Shown piece by piece: positions 16,694 to 24,450 of a stretch of 64,000 bases of DNA. A model generated the notes under the pieces. That model did no database searches and was not told the DNA's origin. It saw nothing but the letters and a program-made list of their open reading frames with translations. Both the position numbers and the translations under genes were made by a program. The number at the start of each line of letters is the position of its first letter. The first letter of the stretch is position 1. Source of the stretch: Fen-1273 sp963837815. GTDB lineage: Bacteria > Bacteroidota > Ignavibacteria > UBA10030 > UBA6906. The stretch covers positions 1 to 64,000 of the forward strand of contig CAWIOS010000017.1 in NCBI GenBank assembly GCA_963837815.1, in the 5' to 3' direction.

Positions 16694-16945
16694 TCATTTC
16701 CCCTCTTTGACCTCAATGATCTCATCAGCGAGAAGCCCATGGGCCTCACGGTGCACCGCAGCGGCCGCTTCCCTGCTTGGCGCTTCGACCAGGCAGAAGA
16801 CCTTCCCGGCCTTATCGTCAAACCAGTACCTGATGTATTTCACCCCGTGCTTCTTCTGTACTTCGATGTCCTTTGCGTGAGCAGCTGCAACCGCTTCCGC
16901 GGTTAATCCGGGAACGTGCTTGTGGATATCCATAAAGAGCGGCAT
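16694..16945 (-). CDS. DUF4242-family small protein
   Basis: An 83-residue protein from ATG 16943-16945, preceded by GGAGGAG. It reads MPLFMDIHKHVPGLTAEAV, then HAKDIEVQKKHGVKYIRYWF, then KVFCLVEAPSREAAAAVHREAHGLLADEIIEV, a complete DUF4242 ferredoxin-like fold. Characterised relatives (SCO4226-type) bind nickel through conserved His residues; the role here is unknown. The gene is upstream of the S9 peptidase on the same strand but separated from it by the tandem palindromes, so it is probably a separate unit. Confidence 0.85.
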   Translation of the reverse strand: MPLFMDIHKHVPGLTAEAVAAAHAKDIEVQKKHGVKYIRYWFDDKAGKVFCLVEAPSREAAAAVHREAHGLLADEIIEVKEGK

Positions 16946-17283
16946 ATTACTCCTCCCTCCTGAGAATGATGACCGAATATGGAGCGGACAACCGATTATT
17001 GAACCTGGCTCCGAATGGCCTGTTGAAATATTACAAGCGAGGAATAAATTCGTTCGGAGTGTTTCAACCGGGGGATGAGGGGTCCGAGGGAGGCTCCCCG
17101 ATACACCGAGGCAGGATACGAGAGTTGATGCTGAGCACATTACCTGCTCCAAAGTGCTCCTTTGCACCATTTGGATTCGACGTTTTGACCCGTGAGCGGT
17201 CAAAAAGGAAACACAAGGGTGCACGAATTCTCAAAACATCTACCCCTTCATCTCCTGTTCCCACAGAGAAAGCGAGAGTCAAA
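16946..17283. other. Divergent intergenic region
   Basis: It lies between the DUF4242 gene (minus) and the lipoprotein gene (plus). A frame continuous with the lipoprotein runs through it, but it lacks a ribosome site and would destroy the lipoprotein signal peptide, so I treat it as non-coding. No clear promoter or hairpin was identified. Confidence 0.5.
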
Positions 17284-17718
17284 ATGAAAACTCAAATTGC
17301 AGGCATTATGTGTGCCCTCCTTATCGCCGGGTGTGCTCCCGAGGCCGTCAAGGGATACGTTGTAGGTCAGGAAGCGCATGCATCGATAGGCTCAACGATG
17401 GTCTGGTGGAGTCCGAAAGGCGAAATGACGGGAGGGGTGTGGGAGCAATCCAAGATCGAATTGATCTATGCGGGAATTTCCGGCACCACTCTCAAGATTT
17501 CCTACAGAGAGTCCAAAGAGTATTTTGACACACCGAATAACCGGACTGTTCCTCAACCCAATTCTCTGGACCTGACGTACGATATATCAACGAGTAAAGA
17601 GATCAGTTACCAGGACATGAGAATAGTCGTCATTTCGGCTGACTCCCAGGAGATCGTCTTCAAGGTGCTGAAGGGCCCGGGGGAAATGCCTGACGTGCAG
17701 ACCGAAAAGACGAACTAG
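17284..17718 (+). CDS. Small lipoprotein of unknown function
   Basis: A 144-residue protein starting MKTQIAGIMCALLIAGCAPEAV, a signal sequence with lipobox LIAGC, so the mature protein is lipid-anchored at Cys17. The mature part is beta-rich with IELIYAGISGTTLKISYRES and LDLTYDIS, followed by a polar tail. I do not recognise a named family. The start was chosen over longer readings because only it gives a proper lipoprotein signal. Confidence 0.75.
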   Translation: MKTQIAGIMCALLIAGCAPEAVKGYVVGQEAHASIGSTMVWWSPKGEMTGGVWEQSKIELIYAGISGTTLKISYRESKEYFDTPNNRTVPQPNSLDLTYDISTSKEISYQDMRIVVISADSQEIVFKVLKGPGEMPDVQTEKTN

Positions 17719-17839
17719 ATCAGCATTTGAGGTCCCTTCGCCCTGTTTCTCCTGGCGGGAACCACTCCCTCCACCCCCGTGGTTCCATAAACAATAAACC
17801 GAGACAAAGCCAACAATGAATCGTAAGGTGGATCCTTCA

Positions 17840-18529
17840 ATGCCAAAGGATCAAAGAATGTCTAAAGTTCGCGTGGAGAGTTTTGCCGTTTCGATCGATG
17901 GGTTTGGGGCCGGGCCGAATCAAGATCTCGAGAACCCACTTGGAGTCGGAGGGGAGGCCCTGCACAAGTGGTTCTTTCCTACCAGGACGTTTCAAGAGAT
18001 GCATATCCAAACGTCTCCTGAAACCTCCGAGAATGCAATCGGCACCACCGGAACTGATAATGATTTTGCGTCACGCGGGTTCAAGAACGTGGGCGCATGG
18101 ATACTGGGACGGAACATGTTCGGGCCGATTCGCGGCGAATGGCCTGACTCCAACTGGAAGGGCTGGTGGGGCGATACCCCCCCCTATCATGTCCCTGTTT
18201 TTGTGTTAACACATCACCCCCGCGAATCATTTGCAATGAACGGGGGAACGACGTTCCACTTCATCACCGACGGCATTCACAAGGCGCTGGAGCGGGCAAT
18301 TAAGGCGGCGAACGGGTTGGATGTCCGGGTAGGCGGCGGGGTAAATACGATAAGACAATTTCTGGCCGCGGGACTTATTGACGAGATGCATATCGCCGTT
18401 GCGCCGGTTCTGCTCGGATCAGGCGAGCAACTATTCCACGACATTAACATGCTCTCTCTTGGATATAAGATCCGCGAACACGCGGGAAGCGAAAACGCCA
18501 CTCATATTGTTTTCACAAAGGGCCATTAG
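17840..18529 (+). CDS. Dihydrofolate reductase/RibD C-terminal-like protein
   Basis: About 229 residues with the DHFR-like fold of RibD C-terminal homologues: VRVESFAVSIDGFGAG at the start, NVGAWILGRNMFGPIRG, VFVLTHHPRESFAMNGGTTFHF, and the nucleotide-binding VRVGGGVNTIRQFLAAGLIDEMHIAVAPVLLGSGE. Such stand-alone proteins are usually annotated as dihydrofolate reductase family but rarely have a shown activity. AAGGTGG eight bases before the ATG at 17840 favours this start over ATGs at 17816 and 17858. A second, shorter and more AT-rich family member lies at 21443. Confidence 0.85.
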   Translation: MPKDQRMSKVRVESFAVSIDGFGAGPNQDLENPLGVGGEALHKWFFPTRTFQEMHIQTSPETSENAIGTTGTDNDFASRGFKNVGAWILGRNMFGPIRGEWPDSNWKGWWGDTPPYHVPVFVLTHHPRESFAMNGGTTFHFITDGIHKALERAIKAANGLDVRVGGGVNTIRQFLAAGLIDEMHIAVAPVLLGSGEQLFHDINMLSLGYKIREHAGSENATHIVFTKGH

Positions 18530-18588
18530 TCCGCGTCAAGAAACGGGTTGACGGCCTGGCTCACTTCTTTTGCAGCCATGATATTGTA

Positions 18589-18882
18589 ATGATTGCGGCG
18601 GGGGTGAATACACAGCAAGTCCCCCTGGGCCCGGGGTTGGGGCTCAAACTCGTCGTTCGCGGGTCATCGCCGAAGACGCCCGGCGAGCTGATGGCGCTCT
18701 GCGAACAGAAGCTGGGCACAGCAGGAAAGTGGACGAAAGTCGACGGCTGGACAGAGGGAACCAGCAAATGGACGTTTCGGACGAACGGGGGCGGAGTTTG
18801 GGCGGGAACAGTGACGCTCACGGAAGCGAAGACGCCGAAAAACGGATATACCGTGAAGGTAATTATCGGGAAGGCGGGGTAG
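18589..18882 (+). CDS. Hypothetical protein
   Basis: A possible 97-residue protein: MIAAGVNTQQVPLGPGLGLK, then TPGELMALCEQKLGTAGKWTKVDGW and GGGVWAGTVTLTEAKTPKNGYTVKVIIGKAG. Composition is protein-like and third positions are GC-rich, but there is no good ribosome site. The frame is open upstream nearly to the DHFR-like stop. I do not recognise a family. It may be the surviving end of a decayed gene. Confidence 0.35.
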   Translation: MIAAGVNTQQVPLGPGLGLKLVVRGSSPKTPGELMALCEQKLGTAGKWTKVDGWTEGTSKWTFRTNGGGVWAGTVTLTEAKTPKNGYTVKVIIGKAG

Positions 18883-18907
18883 GGCCGTGCCCACACCGCG
18901 GGGGGCA

Positions 18908-19738
18908 CTATTCATAGCGCAATGACTCGACCGGATTCGCGTACGCCGCTTTCAGTGATTTTGAGGCGACAACGAGAATTGAAAGGGACACGAGAAGCAG
19001 GGATCCGGCTCCAAAAAGCCAAATGTTGACGTCAATGTGATACGGCACTTCCTGAAGCACCTGCGATATGCCGAAATACGACAGGGGAAGCGCAATCGCA
19101 TTGGCTATCAGGACGAGCGCGACAAACGACTTTGAGAGCCGGTACACGATGTCGTGTATGGAAGCGCCCATCGCCTTCCGGATGCCGATCCCCCTTGTTT
19201 TCCTGTCGATGACAAAGGATACCAGGGCAAAGAGGCCGAGGCCGGCGGTGAGCATCGTGCCGATCGCGGCAAACCTCACAAGAGAGTCGAACGCCTCAAA
19301 TGACACATAGGGACAATCCAGTTCGTCCGAAAGGTATGAACATTCAAATGCCTGATCGAACCTGAGGTCCTTCCATGCGGTCCTGATGTACTCGATAGCG
19401 CGCGCATTGGTTCCCCGGTTCAGCCGTATGAGGACATAGTTCATCAGCCAGGGCTCTATCTTCAATATCAACGGGTCTGTAGCCGGCGTGAGAAACCGGT
19501 ACCGGAAATTCCCCACCTGGCCGGTGAGCCGGCCGGCGAATTGCACCGTGGTTTTGTCATTCTCTTCCGAGCAGAGCTCGATTTCCTGCCCCCGCACTTC
19601 GGTCCACCCACACGCGTTCATTGCGGCCTGGTTCATAAATATTGCCGTTCGCGTTCCCCCGGTTCTGTTACAATACCTGCACGGAAACGGAGGAAAGCTC
19701 ATCCCACCCGGGAGGTTGCTTTTGGTCCCCGGGGGCAT
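18908..19738 (-). pseudogene. FtsX/MacB-type ABC transporter permease, C-terminal half only
   Basis: The 276-residue frame contains the last periplasmic piece (IFMNQAAMNACGWTEVRGQEIEL, YEYIRTAWKDL-like segment) and the C-terminal FtsX domain with three helices. Diagnostic motifs are SLVRFAAIGTMLTAGLGLFALVSFVIDRKTRGIGIRKAMGAS and the ending NPVESLRYE. Full macrolide-exporter-like permeases of this class have about 780-800 residues with a first FtsX domain and MacB_PCD domain; here those are missing. The homology begins right beside the ArsR operator at 19741, so the front of the gene was lost there. No ATPase partner is nearby. Confidence 0.8.
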
Positions 19739-19740
19739 TA

Positions 19741-19764
19741 ATATGTAACCATTCCATTACATAT
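19741..19764 (+). promoter_or_regulatory. Palindromic operator of the second ArsR-SRPBCC operon
   Basis: ATATGTAA (19741-19748) and TTACATAT (19757-19764) form a perfect 8-bp inverted repeat with an 8-nt spacer, ending 10 bases before the ArsR start codon at 19775. Position and symmetry fit autorepression. Confidence 0.68.
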
Positions 19765-19774
19765 AGGGCCGCTG

Positions 19775-20122
19775 ATGAGAAGAGATGTTTTCCAGGCGAT
19801 AGCAGACCCCACGCGAAGGAAGATACTGGGCCTCCTGGCGGGAAAGAAGCTGACGCTCAACGGCGTCGCCGGCAAGTTCGCGATCAGCCGTCCGGCCATA
19901 TCACGGCACATGAGGATACTTGCAGAGTGCGGGCTTGTTACGATCGAGCAGAAAGGGCGGGAACGCTATTGCCAGGCGAGACTGCGCAAGCTGAACGAGG
20001 TGTCGGACTGGGTTGACCGGTACAGGAAATTCTGGGAAGAACGACTTGACGCATTGGAGGCGTATTTAAGGACAATGGACTCATCCGCTCCCGCAAAAAC
20101 CACAAAAAGGAGGCGTTCATGA
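19775..20122 (+). CDS. ArsR-family transcriptional repressor
   Basis: A 115-residue winged-helix protein: MRRDVFQAIADPTRRKILGLL, recognition helix ISRPAISRHMRILAECGLV, wing IEQKGRERYCQARL, and a C-terminal helix with VDRYRKFWEERLDALEAYL. No metal-binding CxC is present. It resembles the regulator at 9894 and, like it, is followed by an SRPBCC gene. The SRPBCC gene starts within its last four bases (ATGA), so they are translationally coupled. The palindrome at 19741 is its probable operator. Confidence 0.9.
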   Translation: MRRDVFQAIADPTRRKILGLLAGKKLTLNGVAGKFAISRPAISRHMRILAECGLVTIEQKGRERYCQARLRKLNEVSDWVDRYRKFWEERLDALEAYLRTMDSSAPAKTTKRRRS

Positions 20123-20559
20123 AGGACGAACCGATTATTGTCGAGCGGCTGCTCGATGCTCCCCCGGAGAAAGTCTGGAAGGCTATCACGGAAAAGGAAG
20201 GGATGAAGAAGTGGGGATTCGAGATTGCAGAGTTCAAGCCTGTGGTAGGGTTTGAATTCCGATTCCTGGGGGGAAAAGATGACAAGAAGTACCTTCACAT
20301 CTGCAAAGTCACCGAGGTGGTGCCCGGGAAGAAACTTGCGTACAGCTGGCGGTACGACGGCTATGCAGGCATGTCACACGTAAGAATCGAGCTTGAGAGC
20401 GCAGGGAGCAAAACAAAGATCACGCTGACGCATAGAGGCGTCGAGACATTCCCGGCGAACGTTCCCGATCTCGCCAGGGAGAACTTTGTGTTCGGCTGGA
20501 CGGCGATCGTGAATGATATAATCAAGGGAGAGGTCGAGGGAACTCGCAGCGCAATATGA
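20119..20559 (+). CDS. SRPBCC/AHSA1-family protein, ArsR-coupled
   Basis: A 146-residue AHSA1 protein: VERLLDAPPEKVWKAITEKEGMKKWGFEIAEF, then FEFRFLGGKDDKKYLHICKVTEVVPGKKLAYSWRYDG, ending in a helix with NFVFGWTAIVNDIIKGEVE. It is complete, preceded by GGAGG inside the ArsR gene, and overlaps that gene by four bases. The pair is a second ArsR-SRPBCC unit in the window. Ligand and function are unknown. Confidence 0.88.
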   Translation: MKDEPIIVERLLDAPPEKVWKAITEKEGMKKWGFEIAEFKPVVGFEFRFLGGKDDKKYLHICKVTEVVPGKKLAYSWRYDGYAGMSHVRIELESAGSKTKITLTHRGVETFPANVPDLARENFVFGWTAIVNDIIKGEVEGTRSAI

Positions 20560-20615
20560 GGGTTATTGAGCTATCGAATATTAAGGACCCATGGTAGAAT
20601 CGGGACCTGAACTGA

Positions 20616-20891
20616 TCCGACGGGCCGTTTGCAGAGATTAAGGAAGCGCTTACGGGATTCTTTCTTGTTGACGCACCGAACCTCGACGAGGCAATTGATA
20701 TCGCCTCGAAAATACCTCCGGCAAGAGTCGGCACGATTGAAGTGCGCCCGATACGGGAGCCTGTCAGCACGCGGGGCGAGCGCCGGCGGCAACAGAGACA
20801 TTCTCGCCACCAGATTCCGGATGTCTATCCGGGATCCGCCAGACGATTATTGATTGTCGATTCAATACCCGGCCAAACGATTACTCAGTGA
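20616..20891 (+). pseudogene. YCII/DGPF-domain protein, 3' remnant
   Basis: The frame reads DGPFAEIKEALTGFFLVDAP, NLDEAIDIASKIPPARVGTIEVRPI, then a basic tail to TGA at 20889-20891. The DGPF...G(Y/F)(Y/F)L and (V)EVRPI signatures are those of the C-terminal half of YCII proteins. A TGA at 20613-20615, directly in front, closes the frame, and no N-terminal half is present. It lies just before an intact YCII gene at 20932. Confidence 0.72.
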
Positions 20892-20931
20892 ACGCAAAAT
20901 CAACAAACAGTCATTAAGGGGAGATCCCACG

Positions 20932-21369
20932 ATGAGATTCATGATGCTCATGATACCAGAAGTCTACCAGGGGTCGAACGCGAAGAACCTCAGGCCGGAT
21001 TTTGCCCCGACGGCCGAGGATGTTGAAAAGATGACGAAGTATAACGAGGCCCTGACGAAGGCCGGAGCGCTCGTTTCGCTCGACGGGCTCCATCCGCCGA
21101 CAACCGGCGCGCGCGTATCGTTCGCCGGGGGGAAGCCGAAGGTCACGGATGGACCGTTCACGGAGTCGAAGGAGGTCCTCGGAGGTTACTGGCTCATTAA
21201 CGTGAAATCCAGGGAAGAGGCCGTCGAATGGGCGAAGCGGGTCCCAGCGCGGAGCGGGGACGTGATCGAGGTCAGGCAGATCTTCGAGATGCAGGAATTC
21301 CCCGAGGATGTCCGGAAAGCCGGAGAGAGCGCCGCGGTCAGGGCGCAGGTGGACAAAGCAGGCCGGTGA
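20932..21369 (+). CDS. YCII/DGPF-family protein
   Basis: A 145-residue protein beginning MRFMMLMIPEVYQGS after GGGGAG. It contains AEDVEKMTKYNEALTKAGALVSLDGLHPP, VTDGPFTESKEVLGGYWLINVKSREEAVEWAKRVP and the final EVRQIFEM, the full YCII fold. Related proteins sit beside ECF sigma factors or ArsR/SRPBCC genes; catalytic roles are unproven. A truncated relative lies directly upstream. The start at 20932 is preferred over one 26 codons earlier because the family begins at MRFMML. Confidence 0.9.
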   Translation: MRFMMLMIPEVYQGSNAKNLRPDFAPTAEDVEKMTKYNEALTKAGALVSLDGLHPPTTGARVSFAGGKPKVTDGPFTESKEVLGGYWLINVKSREEAVEWAKRVPARSGDVIEVRQIFEMQEFPEDVRKAGESAAVRAQVDKAGR

Positions 21370-21442
21370 CGGGGACACTCCATGAAATATCTCTATTGAA
21401 GAACCTTCTTAAACAATGCATTACAAGACGAGGTGATATAAT

Positions 21443-22036
21443 ATGAGAAGAATAGTCGTTTTATCATTTATATCATTAGATGGAGTAATGCAAGCACCTG
21501 GCGGACCTGAGGAAGATGCGTCGGGCGGTTTCAAATTTGGTGGTTGGGTTGCACCTTATGGTGACGAAGTTTATGGTAAGGTCATCGAAAAACAGATGAA
21601 GCCGGCAGATCTTCTATTGGGCAGAAAAACATTTGAGATATTTGCCAGCTACTGGCCAGAGCATGAAGATGGATGGCCAGGTATCAGCGATGTCACAAAA
21701 TACGTTATGTCCAGGACCATGAAAAAGTCAGACTGGAAAAACTCAGTGTTTCTCAAAAGCCTGGCAGATATCAAAAAGCTCAAAAACTCAAAAGGCTCCG
21801 ACATTAAAGTTTGGGGCAGTGGTAAGCTCGTCCAACTGCTCCTTAAAAATGATTTGGTGGACGAACTCTGGCTCAAAATTCACCCATTGACTCTTGGCAA
21901 AGGAAAAAAGCTGTTTGACAATGGCATGATTCCGGCAGCGTTTACCTTGATAGAGAGTACCGTTACGCCAAGCGGAGTGATTATTGTCAACTACAGGCGA
22001 GCCGGAGAAGTTAAGACAGGCACTATCGGATCTTAA
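21443..22036 (+). CDS. Dihydrofolate reductase family protein (RibD C-terminal-like)
   Basis: A 197-residue protein: MRRIVVLSFISLDGVMQAPGG, GGWVAPYGDEVYGKVIEKQM, LLLGRKTFEIFASYWP, KYVMSRTMKKSDWKNSVFL, and DIKVWGSGKLVQLLLKNDLVDELWLKIHPLTLGKGKKLF. This is the usual stand-alone DHFR-like family with intact nucleotide-binding glycines. GAGGTG precedes the ATG. Its codons are clearly more AT-rich than both flanking genes, pointing to a recent arrival from another genome. Enzyme activity is not established for this group. Confidence 0.9.
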   Translation: MRRIVVLSFISLDGVMQAPGGPEEDASGGFKFGGWVAPYGDEVYGKVIEKQMKPADLLLGRKTFEIFASYWPEHEDGWPGISDVTKYVMSRTMKKSDWKNSVFLKSLADIKKLKNSKGSDIKVWGSGKLVQLLLKNDLVDELWLKIHPLTLGKGKKLFDNGMIPAAFTLIESTVTPSGVIIVNYRRAGEVKTGTIGS

Positions 22037-22098
22037 GGCGGCTAACCTGTTAGTAATTCACCGGATAAGCTGAATATCTTCACCACAGAGGAGTTCAC

Positions 22099-22572
22099 AT
22101 GCAGAAGATAGTCACGTTCCTCTGGTTTGACAACCAGGCCGAAGAAGCAGCGAAGTTCTACGTGTCGCTATTCAGGAACTCGAAGATGGGGGTCGTGAGC
22201 CGGTACGGTGAAGCGGGCCCGGGCCCCAAGGGGACGGCGATGTCCGTGTCGTTTCAGCTCAACGGGCAGGAGTTCTACGCACTTAACGGCGGCCCAATCT
22301 TCAAGTTCACCGAGGCGATTTCACTCTACATAAACTGCGAGACGCAGGAGGAAGTGGACCAACTGTGGGAGAATCTCTCCGCGGGGGGGACAAAATCCCA
22401 ATGCGGCTGGCTTAAAGACAGGTACGGCCTTTCGTGGCAGGTGATCCCCACAGTCCTGGGGAAATTCCTCGGGGACAAGGACCCTGCGAAAGCGAAGAGA
22501 GTGATGGAAGCAATGCTGAAGATGACCAAAATTGAGATCAGGAAACTGGAGCAGGCGTACGAGGGACAGTAG
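22099..22572 (+). CDS. VOC-family PhnB-like protein
   Basis: A 157-residue protein of the vicinal-oxygen-chelate fold, PhnB/3-demethylubiquinone methyltransferase-like subgroup: IVTFLWFDNQAEEAAKFYVSLFRNSKMG, then MSVSFQLNGQEFYALNGGPIFKFTEAISLYINCETQEEVDQLWE, GWLKDRYGLSWQVIP, and a C-terminal helix with AKRVMEAMLKMTKIEI. A GAGGAG ribosome site precedes the ATG. Despite the methyltransferase name found in databases, these proteins have no SAM motif; function is unknown. Confidence 0.9.
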   Translation: MQKIVTFLWFDNQAEEAAKFYVSLFRNSKMGVVSRYGEAGPGPKGTAMSVSFQLNGQEFYALNGGPIFKFTEAISLYINCETQEEVDQLWENLSAGGTKSQCGWLKDRYGLSWQVIPTVLGKFLGDKDPAKAKRVMEAMLKMTKIEIRKLEQAYEGQ

Positions 22573-22630
22573 ATAAGAGTATGCAGCATCGGCGGGGTAC
22601 CGGCAGGGTGTTGTCGCGATCAGTCGGTTC

Positions 22631-22692
22631 CCGAATCCGGCGGGAAAGATTCCGCAATTGTCGGAACCTGCGGTTTCCCTCCCGCCATTCGG
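22631..22692. terminator. Nested inverted repeat between convergent genes
   Basis: CCGAATCCGGCGGGAAA (22631-22647) pairs imperfectly with TTTCCCTCCCGCCATTCGG (22674-22692), and an inner TTCCG/CGGAA stem lies in the loop. It sits between the convergent VOC and SnoaL genes, as expected for a bidirectional terminator, though without a long T tract. Confidence 0.5.
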
Positions 22693-22708
22693 GGCCATCT
22701 TACATAGA

Positions 22709-23506
22709 TCAGTGATGACCCATGCGTTCCGCCATATCGTCCCACCCCCAATGTTCAACAGCTTTCCCGTCCACCAGCCGTATGATGTCCGTAACGGTCC
22801 AGGAGAGTTTTTTGTTCGATGCGGGTTTCCCCATGAACTTCCCCTTGTTCGTCCCTTCCCACGTCGCGCTGACCGAAACAACGTCACCGTCCGCAAGAAC
22901 AAGAAAAGGGGTCGCGTGGAGATCGGGAAACGCTTCCCGGATCATCTTGAAATAGGCCTTGACGCCTTCAGGTCCGTTCGGCGCACCGGGAGGGACAAGC
23001 TGGTGTTCAACCATATCCGCGGCTACGAATTTATCGATCGCATCCGTATTTCCCCCGTTCACGACTTCGGCGTAGAATTGGATGAACCTCATTTTCCCGG
23101 CCGTTTCCCTGTCGAGCGTGGACTGGAAGTAGCGGATCTTGTCTCCTGAGAATACCGCCATCGTGTTCGACTTGATCGGATTCACTCCCATCGCGGCAAA
23201 GGCATCTGAATGAACGCTCGATATCCATGTGAGCGTGTCGCCTGACGTCTGCCATCCCAAGGATTCGACGTGAAACCCCGGTATGAGTCCGGCCAGCCAT
23301 GCCTTCATCGAGTCCTTCCCGGTATGTATGCTTCCGTCAGGCCCCTTTGCCACGACGTCATCGGCCAGGCCTCCCGAAAACCCGTTAAGGTCATGCGCGT
23401 TCATGAACGCGTCCATCTGTTTCCCCAGAGTCGAGAGATCCCGGTTCTGTCCGGCGCAGCCGGCCAGCATCAGGGCCGCCGCGAGAAATCCCAGGCTATT
23501 CTTCAT
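22709..23506 (-). CDS. Lipoprotein with two SnoaL/NTF2-like domains (ester cyclase-like)
   Basis: About 265 residues. The N-terminus MKNSLGFLAAALMLAGCAGQ has lipobox LAGC, giving a lipid-anchored envelope protein. Residues about 25-130 and 135-262 look like two NTF2-fold domains; the second (AEVVNGGNTDAIDKFVAADMVEHQLVPP, GPEGVKAYFKMIREAFPDLHAT, VVSVSATWEGTNKGKFMG) matches the SnoaL-like polyketide cyclase/ester cyclase group. AGGAG spaced seven bases before the ATG at 23506 favours it over the ATG six bases earlier. Substrate unknown. Confidence 0.82.
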   Translation of the reverse strand: MKNSLGFLAAALMLAGCAGQNRDLSTLGKQMDAFMNAHDLNGFSGGLADDVVAKGPDGSIHTGKDSMKAWLAGLIPGFHVESLGWQTSGDTLTWISSVHSDAFAAMGVNPIKSNTMAVFSGDKIRYFQSTLDRETAGKMRFIQFYAEVVNGGNTDAIDKFVAADMVEHQLVPPGAPNGPEGVKAYFKMIREAFPDLHATPFLVLADGDVVSVSATWEGTNKGKFMGKPASNKKLSWTVTDIIRLVDGKAVEHWGWDDMAERMGHH

Positions 23507-23555
23507 CTTCATGCTCCTTCATTGATGTCATTGACAGCTGCGGTGTGCACGACCG

Positions 23556-23963
23556 TTACTTCGGCATTGCCTTCAGGACTTTCACGTCCGGTGCTCCGAC
23601 AACGCCCGCATTCTCCATTGCTTCTTTCAGCCTGGGACTCGACATGAATGCATCGACGGCGCTTGCGCTGGGGAATGTCCCGATGATTGAAACCAGGTTC
23701 GGGTCCTTGGCATCCGCGTACACCCCGGTCACTTTAAATCCCATCTTCTTCCGGTTGGGCTCGTCTGCGTCGTATGCCTTTTTCCATGAAGCGTATTCCT
23801 TGACGGCATGGGTCACGATGACCGTCACGGGAGCTTCGTGCGACATCCCCTTCATCATGTCGTGGGAGGATGATTCCTTCTTCATATCCTGCGCAAAGGA
23901 ACCTGTACAGAAGAAGAGGATGAGGGACAACACGGAAAACAGCGAGAACAGGCGTTTCTGCAT
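23556..23963 (-). CDS. Secreted ABM-like (DUF3764-type) protein
   Basis: A 135-residue protein with signal peptide MQKRLFSLFSVLSLILFFCTGSFA, then a Met/His-rich stretch (KKESSSHDMMKGMSHE) that could bind metal. A dimeric alpha/beta-barrel-type domain follows: VTVIVTHAVKEYASWKKAYDADEPNRKKMGFKVTGVYADAKDPNLV, then SAVDAFMSSPRLKEAMENAGVVG. The start ATG 23961-23963 has AGGAG upstream; an in-frame extension to 24110 would hide the signal peptide and is rejected. Function unknown; it is probably periplasmic and downstream of its own promoter. Confidence 0.78.
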   Translation of the reverse strand: MQKRLFSLFSVLSLILFFCTGSFAQDMKKESSSHDMMKGMSHEAPVTVIVTHAVKEYASWKKAYDADEPNRKKMGFKVTGVYADAKDPNLVSIIGTFPSASAVDAFMSSPRLKEAMENAGVVGAPDVKVLKAMPK

Positions 23964-24450
23964 GATGAATCTCCTGAAATATGAGTGAGTTGTGAGGGGA
24001 GCTGAGAGATGCCTGTCGGAACAGCGTGCCACAAGCAGTACCAGTAAAACCGGGCATGCTGCGGGATGGTTCCACAATCCCTCAACAGAATAGACGGCTT
24101 TAGGCTTCAATTCAGCATAATGGCCGAATCAATCGGAATTCAACGCTCCTCCAAACGGGGGGGGGTCTTGTCCGGGCCACCAGGCCGCTTGACAACCTGA
24201 GAACGTCTGGTTACCATTGCAGTGCGCCGCCTACCTGAGGGTCGGGCAATTCAGTGCGTCGCCGCAATCAATCCTGCCAATTATCCCGCTCCCGCGGGCA
24301 CCGTTCTTGTATGGAGAATTCCTTGCCATAAAGGCCACTTCCCGTCACTCACCCGGCGTTTCCGGGTTCCCCAAAACCGGCGAGGTGGCTCTCCGTTACT
24401 GTGACGCTGAACGACAGTAGTCCGAACCGAGGCGTTGACAAACAGGAGGA
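23964..24450. other. Intergenic region upstream of the phosphorelay operon
   Basis: No gene is seen. A run of nine G lies at 24157-24165. A possible sigma70-like promoter TTGACA (24189-24194), 17-nt spacer, TACCAT (24212-24217) points toward the kinase gene, leaving a leader of about 230 bases whose content I cannot interpret. Confidence 0.45.
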
